NCBI GenBank assembly: GCA_016617855.1 | Contig: JAECUM010009299.1 | Coordinates: forward strand, 1 to 64,000 | Direction of reading: 5' to 3' | DNA length: 64,000 nt | Source of the DNA: Megalonaias nervosa | Lineage: Eukaryota > Mollusca > Bivalvia > Unionida > Unionidae | Part shown: positions 47,437 to 61,179 of the stretch, in pieces | Layout of the letters: every line of letters begins with the position of its first letter | Numbering within the stretch: the stretch's first letter is position 1 | The notes under the pieces: generated by a model | Told to the model about the DNA's origin: nothing | The model's input: only the letters and a program-made list of their open reading frames with translations | Database searches by the model: none | Program-made: the position numbers and the translations under genes

Positions 47437-47667
47437 TATAAAAATGGTACTAGCAGCTGCCTCACTTGGCACTCAGCATTAAGAGGTTAGTGTTAGGACT
47501 GGTCGGCCTGGTGTCAGGATAATGTGTCTGGGTGAGACATCATGCTACATGTCTGCAGCACAATGCCCCAGTGCTAGACATCACTATAAGCTGCCACTGC
47601 AGAAATCATAGCGATATGACTGTAAAATTGTTAAAGATATGTTAAAAATCAGATCACACACACACTG
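47437..47667 (+). mobile_element. SINE family B, 5'-truncated copy
   Basis: Matches the reverse complement of 11107-11380 along its length: GCACTCAGCATTAAGAGGTT, GTGTCAGGATAATGTG, CCAGTGCTAGACATCACTAT, GCGATATGACTG and TTAAAAATC, then a short ACACAC tail. The tRNA-derived head is missing. Confidence 0.85.
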
Positions 47668-50600
47668 AGATGAAATGTTTTTAGTGGATGTAGGCATCCT
47701 TTTCAGTATATTCATGTCTGTGCATACATTATCATTTATTACACTTCTCCCTTAATAACATGCACACAACAGTTTCCAAAAGCAAAAACTGCACTGTGAG
47801 TGTGGGCACACGTTACTGAGAAACCTCCAATAAATTTATCCAAGGGGATGCCATCCCTGCTGGACATCGAGAAAACCCAGGTGGGAGATAACAGAGGTGT
47901 TTAATGGCTGAATACTTGTTTTATTACTGTGTTGGGAATAATTGTTAATATAAAGCTTTTTCTAAAGAAGTTGTTTGCTTTTTTGTATCAATATACCTTT
48001 ATTATCAGGATACCCAACCTCTGAAAGGTCATTAACAACATTACTCCAAGAAGTTTCAACAACCATCACATGTATGCTACAAAATATTGTGTTATGTCAC
48101 TGCTTTTTGTTATTAATGATTCACAACAAAACAAACTTTGTTTTATTATTAAAAACCAGAAACAGATAATGAGTGAAACAATCGTCAACATCAAAACTCA
48201 GTTTTTTTAATTGTTCTATTAGTAAAATACTAATGATGTAATTTCATTGCAAGTAATAGTGAAATTTCTTCTCATCACTGAGGAAATCTCAGTACCAATT
48301 CAGGAATTTTATGTTCATTACAAACTATGGATCACATTTCTCCATATGAACCACTTCTGTGAAACAAAGTGTTTTATTCACCAAGTACTCATTTCATGTG
48401 GTTGTCTTGCTATCTTTGATCATATTTGAGAATTAGTAGGCTTATTTAAGGTAGTTTAATTATATTACTTACATAACAATATTTTAAAAAGTGTTCAATT
48501 GATCAATTGAAATGAATTGACCTGACACACAACCATGACCACTCACACTTATTCAGGTCAGCTTTGCATGCTTTTTAGCTTTACTTTTTTTCCACCTTTT
48601 TTTTTTTTGATGCAAGACATAACATGATAATAATAAGTAGGTCTGCTTTTAACTGAAGTAACAATACAACAAATACCTCTGCAAGTTGGAAGTCATAACA
48701 TGATCATCATTTAATTAGATTCTCAAAGACATGCTCATGGGCATATCTGCAACGGTAGATTTGAATTTTTCATATTTTAATACAAGAGTACATACAGCCT
48801 TTTTGATGGTAACATAGAAACTGAACTGAAGATAGAAACGTGAATTTCAGACAAAACTTATTAAATTAAATGCTTATTTAATTGGCATTTGTTTATTAAA
48901 GTGGTGCCACCAGTAGGTATTAGTGACATATTCACTGATCATAACTTCATCAAATAGTTATTTGAAGTGCACTGAGAATGTTTGGAAAGAAAATTAAACA
49001 TAATATACGACTTATTAAAAATTAAGAATTTCATGATGTTGATACAAATATCTGTTTTCAACAATAAATTGAGCAATCACAATTTTGATTGAGATTTCCT
49101 TCATGTTCAACAAATCGTATTTTTATGATAAAAAAATTGGGATCCATGCCTGACTTCACACTATAATAATAAGCAGGTTCGAAAGTTGTCCAGGCACAAG
49201 TCATCAAGGAAGCGTGTACTTAGTCTACAGGTTTTATGGTGAAAGGTTTCAAGTGTGTCTGTTCATCAGTTGGAATGTGCATAACTTGTTTATGCATATG
49301 GAATTTTTGGTTTCACTAGGTTTATGTAAAATGGGGTAACCTAGTATGTGGAAAAGAATATAAGTCTGTTGGAAGGTTATTCATAAAGTATGCACCCACA
49401 ATCTTGTATGGGTTGTTATCACTTGATGGTTCATAAACTTTTTGTCTTATAAAGAAATCAAGATCTCATTTGTGTCTAGCATCTTTACAATTTATCATTT
49501 CTTTTTGGAATTTTTCTGGTCACTGCACCTTAGACACAGCCATTATTTGAATTTCATGTGATGTAAATTTGCGAATTTTGTGTGAACTTTTATGGAGTTA
49601 GACTGTTTCACTCTATAGGGGGCAGAAGTGATGGCAGTGATGACTGTTGTCATTTAAAATATTTTCAAGTCAGATACATGAGGTGATAGACCAGCACATG
49701 AACACAGACGAGACAACAGACTGAGTGGATTTCTTGTTCTTACTTTACAAGGAAATAATATGTTTAAAAACACTGTGTCCGTCCATGGATGTATCCCCTC
49801 TCATCTGAGTCACAAAAAACTTGAGCATTGTAATGTAGACTGTAATGACAGTAATGCTAAGAGAACAATGTTAACCTATGTCTCATCCTGCTGGCATGAG
49901 ACAAAAAGCACTATCTGAACATATATGATGATGCTCTGGAGATTAATATGCAATTTCCCCACCAGTAACGAAAATTCATAGACAATGATGATATAACTTT
50001 AGAGGTCATAAGGTCATACATATATAGAGGCAAATCAATTATTCAATAGAAATAACATTAAAAAAAACACCTTCCTTAAGTGGCATTCAAGTCATTTTGT
50101 TTGACTACATCAAATCTCATATCAGTAAATCTATATCCATGGTTTGTCATTGTTCAGTTATCAAGTTAACATTTGTTATTTGATTTTGTTTTAACACAGT
50201 TATTTTTTTAAAAATGAAACTGATTAAAATTGCATTAGCTTTGGGCCTCCATTTTCTATCAGGGTTTGGGAGTAGTGCGGGGAGAGTAGGTGCTGTGTTT
50301 TAAAGTTATCATGCCTGCACACAATTTGTGTATGCTACATGTTAAAAGCAGAGATGTTTTTTTGTGTCAATGTCTTATATTGGTCAGTGCTAGAGGATTA
50401 AGTAAGATACATTTGCTTTTTATTTATTTGATGCCTTAGATTTATCTAAACCAAATAGAATATACAAAGCATGGTAAAGGGAAACAATGCTTTTAATTTA
50501 ATTCAAATGAGTTAAGCATTTGTCATCATTTGATAAAGTTATGGCCCAACTTTAGTCAACACAGCCTCCTCTAGTTCACTCAAAGGGACCAACTATTTTA

Positions 50601-52691
50601 TTGGGGGAGGTTTTGATTTTCTTTTTTCATAGATATAAATTTCTTGTTTTGAAAACAAAAATTATCTTCAGGAAAAACAAAATAGGAATACAAGAATATT
50701 CTGCATTTGGAAAAACTCCAAGGCCCACACCCCCCATCTACCAAAAATTAAATGGTCTGTCCCTGTTTTTATTATCTGTAGATTTCAATTAAATTTAATA
50801 TTGACAAGATCTCATTCAAGTTTTATTTTCAGCATTCTACATCATACCCAATATCATTTTGTTCAGTAAATCTTTTTGTCTCACCTTTTTAGAAGAAAAA
50901 TACATGATATAGTGAGCACTGTTGTGCATCATCAGCAGTGGTGGCAAAGCTACAACTACCAGCAGAATTTGATGAAACCTGAAACACTTGATGATTTGGG
51001 TCAGTCCGTATGGATTGTTTTTTGATTTCTACATCAGCTAATTCCCTCTCTGACACTTATAGGAGGGAGATCCCTGCCCCCTTAAAAAACTTGAGATACA
51101 TTTTGCTATGATGCATGCTCAATCTTTGGATTTATCTTTGGAATACTGCATATTAAACAGACAGTTAATTTATTTAGTCCATCAGTTCCCATGGGTCATG
51201 CCACTGTCTGTCCTTGCCACCTTAGCAAGATCAGTTGTACATGTAAAATTTTCGTTTAGAAATTCTGTAACTTTGGAAACCAAATAAATGATGTCTCCCA
51301 AAGAGATGTATCACCTATCATCTCAGAAATGTGACAATGTTTACAGAAAACAAAACAATTTGAACCAATTAATGTTTACATGATGACAAAAGATTAAACC
51401 ATTAGGTCCTAAGTCATGATGGGAATTTTGGGAACTTATATGAAGGTGATCTCTGTGATAAATCTAACTAACAACCTTGACCAAATCTGTGTTTGTATTT
51501 GAAAAGGAAAAAAGCATATAAGATTTAAACAATTTTATTATAATCTGTTATCTACCTTCACTGAGAACAAATAGCAATAGAATCAAACATAGCAACTAAA
51601 AGAGAAATACAGAACATTTATTTGTATGTCAAGCAGATGCATTTGAAACCAAGTGTGAAACAAATTTTTAAAAAAGTATATACACCTTTTTCTTTCTTCA
51701 TTAATGTTTCTTCCTTGAAGTATCTTGGATGTTCCATTACTGTGTGATAATTCCTAGCAAGAGTATTTTAAAACAAACAGGTTTTAAAATTAATATTCCT
51801 CTGCAGGTAAATTTTACTTTTTTGAGTTGTAATATGTTCTCCTTTTCAACAAATAAAATTATGGTTTCTTAAACAGTTTATCTGTTAATTTTGTATTTTC
51901 AGTAATTGTCTCAGGGTGAATTTTTTTGACAACAGGTATTAATGTTTGCAATGAGATAAAAAGAATGTCTAGATTGAGATAAATATTATTAACAATTACT
52001 TTAAAAAATAAAATTTAAAAAAAAAATTTCTCCAACACTTGCTTTAATATGTGATCCAAGTTTAAGATTGAACAAAATAATCTGTTTTTTTGAATAGCAG
52101 ATTTAAAAATGAAAGTAATTTTGTATCATTCATTAATGAAAAAGTAAACCATAAACCAACTAATGTGATATTTTGTTACCAAAACTGATTTTGCAGGAAA
52201 AAAAGATAACTGAATTTATACTTTGGTACAAGAAAAGAAGATAAATATGGATAAATGGCTAACAAAGTACAACCTGCCTTTGATTGCTGGTTTACAAGAG
52301 ACCCAAAACCATAACTAAAATTAAGCCATGTTCATTCATAGCATTTATTTGCATGGCTTCAACCCTTTCAAGACTCAGAAGTTTCCCTTCCCCAACAATG
52401 ATCGACTTTGATGGCAGGTTTTGTTTCTTTGTAAGCTATGTCCTATAAAAACATCTATACAATTTGAGACAAATGTCAAAAGAACAAAATGTTCCACCAC
52501 AATGCATACTGCAAACACCTCCATGGATACATATGATGTAATTCAGTGATGGATTTTTACCCTGTATATGATATGGCATAGCTGGTAGAGTATGTTTTGT
52601 AGAAGTTCTTTGACATCAAGAGGTTTATATAATGCAAACTATAGAATTGCAAGAAATTATAACAGATTTTATTTCTTTGATTTTCCTTAAC
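47668..52691. other. Intergenic, nothing recognised
   Basis: AT-rich sequence. Reading frames are all short and show no domain or splice-linked continuity. No RNA gene seen. Confidence 0.5.
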
Positions 52692-52695
52692 TTAA
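52692..52695. repeat. TTAA target-site duplication, left
   Basis: TTAA directly before the left terminus CCCTGG, matched by TTAA at 56911-56914; the exact site specificity of piggyBac elements. Confidence 0.88.
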
Positions 52696-52825
52696 CCCTG
52701 GTAGTGCAGAAGCCATATATATATGGTTTATGGTACCTGAATCTATATGCGGTAACCACATTTATATGGTCACAGTAACTGTCTTCCGTATGCAGTAGCC
52801 ATAAAAATATGGTTTCGTACAATGA
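52696..52825. repeat. Left subterminal palindromic repeats of the piggyBac element
   Basis: Three related blocks follow the left TIR: GCAGAAGCCATATATATATG, GCGGTAACCACATTTATATG and GCAGTAGCCATAAAAATATG, each a GC(A/G)G start with a CCA...TGG palindrome-like core, spaced about 35-50 bp. Possible transposase-binding sites (inference). Confidence 0.6.
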
Positions 52826-53013
52826 CGTAAACGGATGTTGAATGTTCACCAATCATCAAGCACATGCTAAAAATATTACAGTGAATACCACACAAGATGG
52901 TCCAATAATTATCTCGCTTAAATGTGATTGAGTCTTACCTGACAATAAAACAAATAATAGTAACAAACTTGCCAGGAAATTCGGTTGTCAACAGATGACA
53001 GCGATATAAACAA

Positions 53014-55703
53014 TATGGCGTTTGTGTACAGTGATGAGGAAGATTTCTTGCATGAGTTGGTGTGTGATGAGGATAGTGAGAGTGAATTTGAGGGGTTTGA
53101 TGAGGCAGATATTCTTAAAGTAGACGATGATGATGTTGGTGATGTAACCGTAAGAACAGAGTGCAGTTTCACATCTATACCTGGTATACGGGCACCTGTT
53201 AAGCAACTTCAAGAGCCCCTGGACTATTTAAATCTGTTCATTAAGGACGATGACTACGATGAAATAGCTACAGAAACAAATAGGTGAGTTAATCTTCTAT
53301 AATGGATGGGAAAATATGGCCTGTATAATAACTTACTCCATTATTCACGAGTTAAATTTTATTTTATTTTATAATTGTCAATTATGACATTTCATAGTCA
53401 TATAAATATTGTTGAAATAAATATTGTTTTGTTTCATCAATAACAACAGCATTTAAAAATTCCGATGACAAGGGTGTGGGTAGATTTTATATCTGTCTAT
53501 TTGGGAACTAAGTCAGATACTTAATATAATTTCATCTCTGCAATAACTTAATCACTCACATGACCTATATAAGTTTGCTGTTAAGACTAAACAAAACAAT
53601 TTCAATTATATTGGTAGAAACTATATTGTTCCAATATGATATTTGATTCATTTAAAAAAAATATATCACACTGTCAATATAGTTTTATTTTCTCTGTTTT
53701 TTTGGTCCTGTGACATATCTAAATTAGTATTTGGGTGTTATTTCAATGAACAATTTTTGGACATTATTATTTCAGATATGCTGATGAGTTCTTGCAACAG
53801 AATCATGAGCTCCTGAAACCAAAGTCCAGGTTTTGGCACTGGTGTGCTACAAGTGGAAAGGAAATTAAAGTATTTCTAGCCCTGACTATTGCTATGGGAC
53901 TGATCGTGATGCAAGATATCCAGGTGTGTAATTTTGTTTGACATGCATATCTTTTATATGTAAAAACAAACTTATTTTTATGCAATATCAAAAGAAACAA
54001 TAACATATATATTTCTCCATTTTCACCAATTCTTTTATCATTTAACAAAAGCATGTAATGTTTATGATGATACAATGTAATATAATATCAAACTTTATTT
54101 GGCACATGCTTTGTATATGCAGGACTATTGGAGCACAGATCCAGTGATGTCGACATCATTTTTTCCTTCTGTCATGTCAAGGGATAGATTTTTCATCCTC
54201 ATGCGCTTCTTTCATCTTTGCAACAATGCAGGATGTTGCCAGAGGTAATAAAAACATTTAATGTTTACCACTTCTCAAAGCATGTTATGTCCAAATCAGA
54301 TTATAAAAAATATTATAATTATCATATAACTATAATACACATATTTGGTTTAAATTATAAATTATATTGATTTAGTTGAAATATAAAGTCTGTTATAACA
54401 TTGTCCCAAGTCGAGTAACATGACATGAAATGGGGAATGAATATATAAAAAAAAATTCATATTTGTAAAAAAAATATGTTGTATTTAATATTCTTATTTT
54501 GTAAAATACTGTCTAATGTTTATTTCAGGTGTCCCTGGTTATAATCCAGTCAGAAAACTTGGTTGTGTCTTCAGTAACATAATCAGTAGATTTGGTAGTG
54601 TTTTTTGTACCAAATAGGTATCTGTCTTTGGATGAGGGGATGATCACATGGAGAGGGAAACTCATTCAGGGTATATAATCCTGATAAACCCATAAAGTAT
54701 GGGATTAAGTCCTATATGGTCTGTGACTCTACTAATGGATATTGCTCCAAGTTTCAACTGATGTTGGTAAAAGTAATATACCTGCAAGTGAAAATGGTAA
54801 AACATGCGACCTGGCTATGGACATGATGCGTAACTTTTTTGGACAGGGTTACACTTTGTTTATGGACAGTTACTATTCATCTCCCAGACTGTTCCTAGAC
54901 CTATGGGAATTAGGAACAAGTGCCATTGGGACTGTTCGAAGCACTAGACGAGGGATTCCACAAACTCTTAAAGACAAAAAACTGACAGTTTAACAAGAGA
55001 CTTACACAATGCACACTGGTCCGTTAGTAGCCATGAAATACAATGATAAAAAGCAAGTCATTCTCCTTGGTACAACAGGGACAGTACAGAATGTTCAAAC
55101 TGGCAAAAGCGACCTTAAGACTGGTCTTGCTATTGAATGGCCGGATATAGTAAATCTTTATGATAAGTATATGGGGGGTGTAGATAGATCAGATCAAATG
55201 GTATCGTATCAATGCTTTAATTCTAGAACACTCAAGTGGTGGAAAAAAGTTTTCTTTCATACGCTCAATTTAAGTTTTAAATGCTTATATACTATATAAA
55301 ATATCCTCTCCAGATGTGGTAAAAATGCATCAGCATGTCTTTAGGCGAAAATTAATATCGCAGATTGTTCAAACTGCTTGCTTTGTTGCAGAAATCAAAA
55401 GAGGAAAAACCAGGCCATCTGGAGGGGTCCTAATGAGGCTGGAGGGTCAACATTTTTTATGCAACATGATAAATGAAAATTCTGATTATAATCAGAAAAT
55501 GTGTGCAGCTTGTGGTCCAGCAGAAAAGCAAATACTTGCCTCAAAAGGGATGCAGAAAAGGCGTGCTGGGAGAACTACTACCATGAAATGCAGACAATGT
55601 GATGCGCCACTTTTGTGTTACTCCTTGCTTTGAAATACACCACACAAAGAAGGAGTACATGCTAGCATACACGAGAATGAGACTGGCACAAAATAATGAT
55701 GAA
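53014..55703 (+). pseudogene. piggyBac transposase, intron-split and disrupted
   Basis: The ATG at 53014 opens an acidic N-terminal region (MAFVYSDEEDF). Exons 53014-53283, 53776-53923 and 54123-54244 join in frame at GT-AG introns (HWCATSGKEIKVFLALTIAM, then DYWSTDP and MRFFHLCNN, the usual piggyBac N-terminal core). From 54539 the frame is broken by several shifts and stops (TAG near 54617, TAA at 54991, shifts near 54670, 54750, 55300 and 55615). All three catalytic aspartates are still legible: MVCDST (about 54725), FMDSYY (54865) and GGVDRSDQ (55183). A Cys-rich C-terminal zinc-binding domain follows (CAACGPAE, then CRQCDAPL). Known role: cut-and-paste transposition at TTAA. It can no longer be made whole. 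Confidence 0.88.
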
Positions 55704-56821
55704 TAAGCCAATTTGATCTTAGATATGGAAGAAACTTAAGTATGAAGAAATAAAAAGTAAAGTAAATAAAATGACATAAAATATTTCAATTGATCGTAAA
55801 CCAAACAGGTGAAGAAGTGAGCACTTTTACCACTGTCTATATCATGTCTTCAGCCCCCGAGATATAATATGAACTGCTTTTGAAACATAACCTTGTAATT
55901 ATAATGTTTCAGTTTTAATGCAATATAAATAATTTCTCATTATTTGTTCATTAGCAGAAATTTCGTTTCTGAAAGACAATGCAATAAGATATGTATAAGT
56001 TTAGTAAGAAATTAAATCAGATTGATTGTCATGTTAATACAGTCATATTAAATATGCAATATATTTTCATGTGTAAACCATCATTTATGTTAATAAATCC
56101 TTTCAAATGTTTTTTCTTGCTGTTGTTTGTATTGGTTATTGATTATGTCAAATGTTTCTCTAACAACACTGAATATTTTGCACATTAAAATATGTTACTG
56201 TTTCAACCACGTTATTATTATTTTTATGTTAATTATCTAACAATATTCCTTCTATAACATTCATATCAAGGCCACAGGATCATTCTTCAATATCAAAAAG
56301 GTACACATACAAGTATTAAACATGGGTTTCAAAGAACATTGGTTGCAATAAGTTTTTGAAATACATAATGATCCAATAGACCACCAATATATTTTCAAAT
56401 TTGTTCATGATCAAGACCACTGTTGTTGCTATGAAAATTTATAATATATTGTGATGAGATATAAGGATACGAAAGCATCACACAATACTTGAACCATGAT
56501 ATAAAATTTCAGGGGTAATGAAATAAGAAACATGTTATGATAAGTAATTAATCTGAGAGGAAAGAGTTATATTTAGAAAGTGAAATATTCCCCCCAAAAT
56601 AATTTCAAACTGAATTTATAAAAATGGTTGCTAATTTCTTAAATTTACATATTTTGGTTGCCATGGCAACCGTAATAAGTCTGTTTATATGAATGTAAAA
56701 TACATGTACAGAACCAGGAAACATCCCAGCATTATCTGACCAAATTTCATATAATTCTGTTTAATATAACTGGTTATAAAGCAGTGATCCTGGCATTAGT
56801 AAAAACTCTCTATCAACTCTC

Positions 56822-56901
56822 AAAACAATTCAGCATAGGCAGGTTAAGCAGATACAAACAATTCAGCATGTCGATGGATGTCATGTGAAAACAATTCAGC
56901 A
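56822..56901. repeat. Right subterminal repeats of the piggyBac element (three copies)
   Basis: AAACAATTCAGCA occurs three times at 56823-56835, 56856-56868 and 56889-56901, spaced 33 bp; the last runs into the right TIR. The left end does not have these, so the ends are asymmetric, as is usual for piggyBac. The regular 33-bp spacing (about three helical turns) suggests ordered transposase binding (inference). Confidence 0.8.
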
Positions 56902-56910
56902 CTATCAGGG

Positions 56911-56914
56911 TTAA
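56911..56914. repeat. TTAA target-site duplication, right
   Basis: TTAA immediately after the right terminus (CAGGG). Confidence 0.88.
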
Positions 56915-57628
56915 ATACTAATAAGAAATATGTCATTAAAAATGTTTTGCTTTTTTATTGTATAATAAAGTTGGTACTGGATTTTATTACTGTCATCTTA
57001 TCCAAGTTTTTGAAACTTAAGTAAAAATAAATGGTCAAATAAGACCTGTAAAGAGATATTACACACACAAACATATGCATTACAAGTGCCAAGAAATGAC
57101 TCCATGCACAGAACAAGGGAAAGAATTGGGTAGGATATATGGTAAAATGGAGAATCTGATGAGGGAGATGAGAAAGAAACTGGACAGAAAAGATGCAGTT
57201 CTGGAAATAAATATCTTGATGACAGTCTCAATACAATTACTGATCCAAGATTAGATAATGAAAATATATTGGTCAAATGGAAAAATAATTAGAGAAGAAA
57301 AGACTGAAGAAAATATTGAAAATCTGAAATCATGTAAGAATAAAAGTATACTCAGTGAACAATACTGCTGGGTTTTGTAATTTGTAAAGAGACATTAATT
57401 AGCAAAAATCAAAACAAAACTGAATTTTCGGATGGTGTAAAATAAGGGTACTATTATGATACATATATATTCAATGGGAACATGAACGGTTTTATTTGAG
57501 CCATCATAATTTAAACAAAATAGTCAAAGAAATATGCAAGAACTCTTTATAAAACCAAGAATCCTTTTTTAAATAAAGTGATATTTAGAGGGTCAACTTT
57601 CAGGTCAAGATTGTCTAAATGCTCAGAA

Positions 57629-57985
57629 ATGACATTAATGTATGCTGAACCTGCACTCCTAATCCCATCAGATGATGCTACAAAAGAATTGTACAAAGTG
57701 TATTTGTCGTATCAGTGGACAGATCAAGTTTCCCACTCCCTATCACAAAAACAAGGCATCCTTACATGTATATCAGAAGAATACAGAGTCAACTGTGTCG
57801 TCAAAACTGGTGTACACCTCTTACATAAACTAATGAGTGGTCATTCCTGCAAAGTTCTTATTTGTGAGCAGTTGAAATACAGAGAAAAAGTTTTAGCAAT
57901 ACTTTTGATAATTCTGGGAAAATTATACCATAGAATCTTCAAAAACAACTTAAAGATAAAAACAGTTCATACATTCAAGTTTTAG
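57629..57985 (+). CDS. Unassigned open reading frame, possible exon
   Basis: A 119-codon frame from the first ATG (open back to 57578) to a TAG stop. It contains AEPALLIPSDDATKELYKVY and ISEEYRVNCVVKTG, with composition more protein-like than neighbouring frames, and ends in a Lys/Leu/Ile-rich part. No domain recognised. TTTCAG at 57597-57602 could be an acceptor. It may be the last exon of an unseen gene, a retroelement remnant, or chance. Confidence 0.22.
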   Translation: MTLMYAEPALLIPSDDATKELYKVYLSYQWTDQVSHSLSQKQGILTCISEEYRVNCVVKTGVHLLHKLMSGHSCKVLICEQLKYREKVLAILLIILGKLYHRIFKNNLKIKTVHTFKF

Positions 57986-60900
57986 AGAAGATTACATTTT
58001 ACGACTGGTTAAGTGACAACTATTTTTTTATTTCATGTCTGAAAACAATGTTAAACTTTTCTTTTTCATTTAAAAATGAACATTACTGTGTTAATTACAT
58101 GTGCAGACTTTGATTGTTTCCATATATTGAGACACAGGTTATAAAACTGTGATCTGTTTTCTGAAAGATTTCACATTTTTAGTTATTCTATTTCCTGTTG
58201 AAAGAGATACCAGTATATGAAGTAAGATAATTCAACTTTTTACAGGTATAGTTTATAGTATGCAATGCTGGGTTTTTTTCACAATTCTGATTGGGTTTTA
58301 TTAACTTATATGCCTACAAATTATTCAGCTAATTAGTTGTACAAGTTTTGACACAAACTGAATTTAAGGTGTATTTATACTTGGATTTATATATATTTTT
58401 AGTGTCAGTGGTACACAGCTATAAGGAACTCTACATTAAAAAAACAAAAGTTCTTTGGCCATACTTTTAAAAATCATACAATATTTATATTCTCACTTGG
58501 GTTATAAAATGGTACTAATAAAGGTTTATCTTCAAAAAAGAAATATAAAAAATATTTACACAGATTGCTTACTATAATCAAGTACCAAATCTACTGACTA
58601 AAGGTCACACTACATTAAATTTAAAACACAACTAGGATATTTGTCATTCTAAAACTCATCTCTATCATACTTCAGCATTGTCTTCTCACCTACTGAGAAG
58701 ATGCAAAGGAACTTTTAGTAGGTAATTGATTGAATGATTGTATGTAGAACAAGAGTATTTGATATGGCATATGAAAAGATATTAACCAATTACAACTGGC
58801 ACAAAATTCAATTTAAGGTGTACATCATGTTCTTGGTTAATATACATAAATATATAGAAAAAATAGACACAAATACTGGTATAATACAAATTTATACTTG
58901 TGCACCAGCATTTGGACTTCCATAGAGTGGGTGTATATGTGCTTGTGCTAAAATATCTTAATTTCATTATCTTAAAACAATACAATGGACATTACAATTT
59001 CTTATTCTTGACAAAACCTTCTCCCATCATTATTAGTTACATCATTGATAATCATATCAATAGAAGCTAATAACCAGTCATTTCACTCTGTTAAATTTAC
59101 ATAAAGCGGACAACTGCTCATAGTACTGGAAAAACAATTCCATACTTTTTGTACGATGTTCAAGCCAGACGTGTCAAAATGATTTATATACCTACTTTTA
59201 AAAACTGTAAAGGATGTTTGTAATGCAATGCCATAGAAGGCATCAATGCTCACACTTAAACTCATCTGCAAAATATTGTTTTATAAATTAAATATCATCA
59301 TAAAGATACAACAAATTCACTGATGGGAAAGGAAGAAAATTTCTGCATAATTTTAATAAGTTCACGGTTTGTTTTTCTTGGGGGGGGGGCCTAAAACTCA
59401 GTACAATTTTGAGATACCATATTTGTGTATGTTGTACACTAGTTTAGGCACTGTGTGTGTGTGTGTATTTATATGTATATGAGCATACATCATGGTTTTG
59501 AAGCTGCAATTACATCAATTACAATATGGCAAATTAATTGTACAGTGTAGTATGATTTTCAAAAACCTTTCTCTTGCACACTCAAAGATCTGTTTACTTA
59601 CAAATAAATAAATAATTTCTTTTTAAGAGATTATGGATGGTAAATATGGAGTAATGTGCTGTCATTCTATCAGGATTAAAAAAATATGTAAATGGAGACA
59701 AAACAGTTGCTTGTGTTTTTAAAAAAAATATATCTTGTTTTAAATCTTGGAGAAAGTTCATCTTTTCAGACCACAATTATTTCAGTTTTGTTATGCTAAC
59801 ATATAAATTAATAAAAATTATGGAATAATCAGTCTTGCATATGATGCACTTTACACTTTATGTATATAATTTATAGACGCTTAGCTGGTGCCAAAATATG
59901 GACTATAATCAAAATCATGTGACATCCTCCTACAAAGTGGCCTTTATGAATATTCCTTTATCATTGTTGGACTCTAAATGGTTTTTATTCACACGTATCT
60001 TAGTAAATACAGCTAAAATGACTGATTCTGATCAACTTCTTTCACATAATTAATGAAAGTGCAACCACATTTATGCTATTTTTTTCCCTGAGGGATTGCA
60101 GATTGTCAGAATACATTAGACATATCCAATGCATTGCAAAAGGTTACTTTTCATAACACATTTCTTATAAAAAAAACATTCACCTTTTCTCCCTCTCTCT
60201 CTCTCTCTCTCTCTCTGTTTGTATGTTGTCTCTATGTGTCTATCATTTATTCAAAAATAAATACAATACAATAAAGAAGCACTGAAAATCTGTGAGTGTA
60301 CATAGGTGTGTTTCAGTAGAGGATCAGGTATAATTCAGGATTGCCTGATAATTAAAGTTCCATGTAACGAACTGAAAAGTATCTGCATTTTAAAATAGCC
60401 ATGTAAATGCCATTACTTAGAATGATGTTTAACCTCTTGACTTCATTCTGATTTAGGATGCACATGAACTTTAGAATCATCAAGAAAGGATCCATCTTTG
60501 AGCATGAAAAAGTGGAGTTTTAAATCAATAATAGTCAGGAAAAAGGACTGGGAGTCAAAGTTTCCCTCGGTGTCTAAAAGTGAGAGTCAAACTCAATAAA
60601 AAACAAAACCTGGTGTAAAAACTGGGGGGTCAAATTAAAATCTGAAGGTTTCAGAAGGCACCATTGAGGGTGAAGGGAAACACTGACACTACAGTAAATT
60701 CACCTCTCCCCACCCAACTTCCCCAGCTTTTTCCTGAAATATATCAACCAGTTATCGTAAATAAATGGTGATGAAATGTAATGCATGTACATTAGTGTAT
60801 GTTGACTACTCTCATGATTTCATTACATGGTTGGTTGTGATGTTCCAAACAAGATCTTGGAGTTCAGCATGATAATACATGCCTCAAATGAAGTTCCCCC

Positions 60901-61100
60901 CACCCAAAGCCCATCCCCCACCCCACACCCACCCATCCATAAAATGAACCAAGGGTTGACTCCCCAAACCTATTAAAATTTAATCTAGAGTAATTTTCCC
61001 CAGGAGAAAAAAACTTGAGTCCCTCAAAGGGACTGATGTTTTACTGGGCGAAAAGAATTTCCAGGAATTTAAAATAAGACCTTTTCTTCCTTTTGACTGT
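57986..61100. other. Intergenic, nothing recognised
   Basis: AT-rich; short frames only. Holds a G-run at about 59380-59389, a short (GT)n at about 59454-59466 and a (TC)n tract at 60192-60216. Confidence 0.5.
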
Positions 61101-61179
61101 CAAATGTTCAAACCATCTAAGATATTCTTCAGCTTCAACAAGATATTAAAATTAGCTACTATTGTAGATGAAATGGGTG

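Larger units (their letters stand above)
52696..56910 (+). mobile_element. piggyBac-family DNA transposon, both ends present (4.2 kb)
   Basis: Ends read CCCTGGTAGTGCAGAA on the left and, reverse-complemented, CCCTGATAGTGCTGAA on the right: 14 of 16 match. They are bounded by TTAA on both sides. The interior carries a transposase related to PGBD4/piggyBac on the + strand, split by three introns and now broken. About 1.2 kb of non-coding DNA lies between the transposase and the right end, and the right end carries three subterminal repeats. It is a complete but inactive element. Confidence 0.9.
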
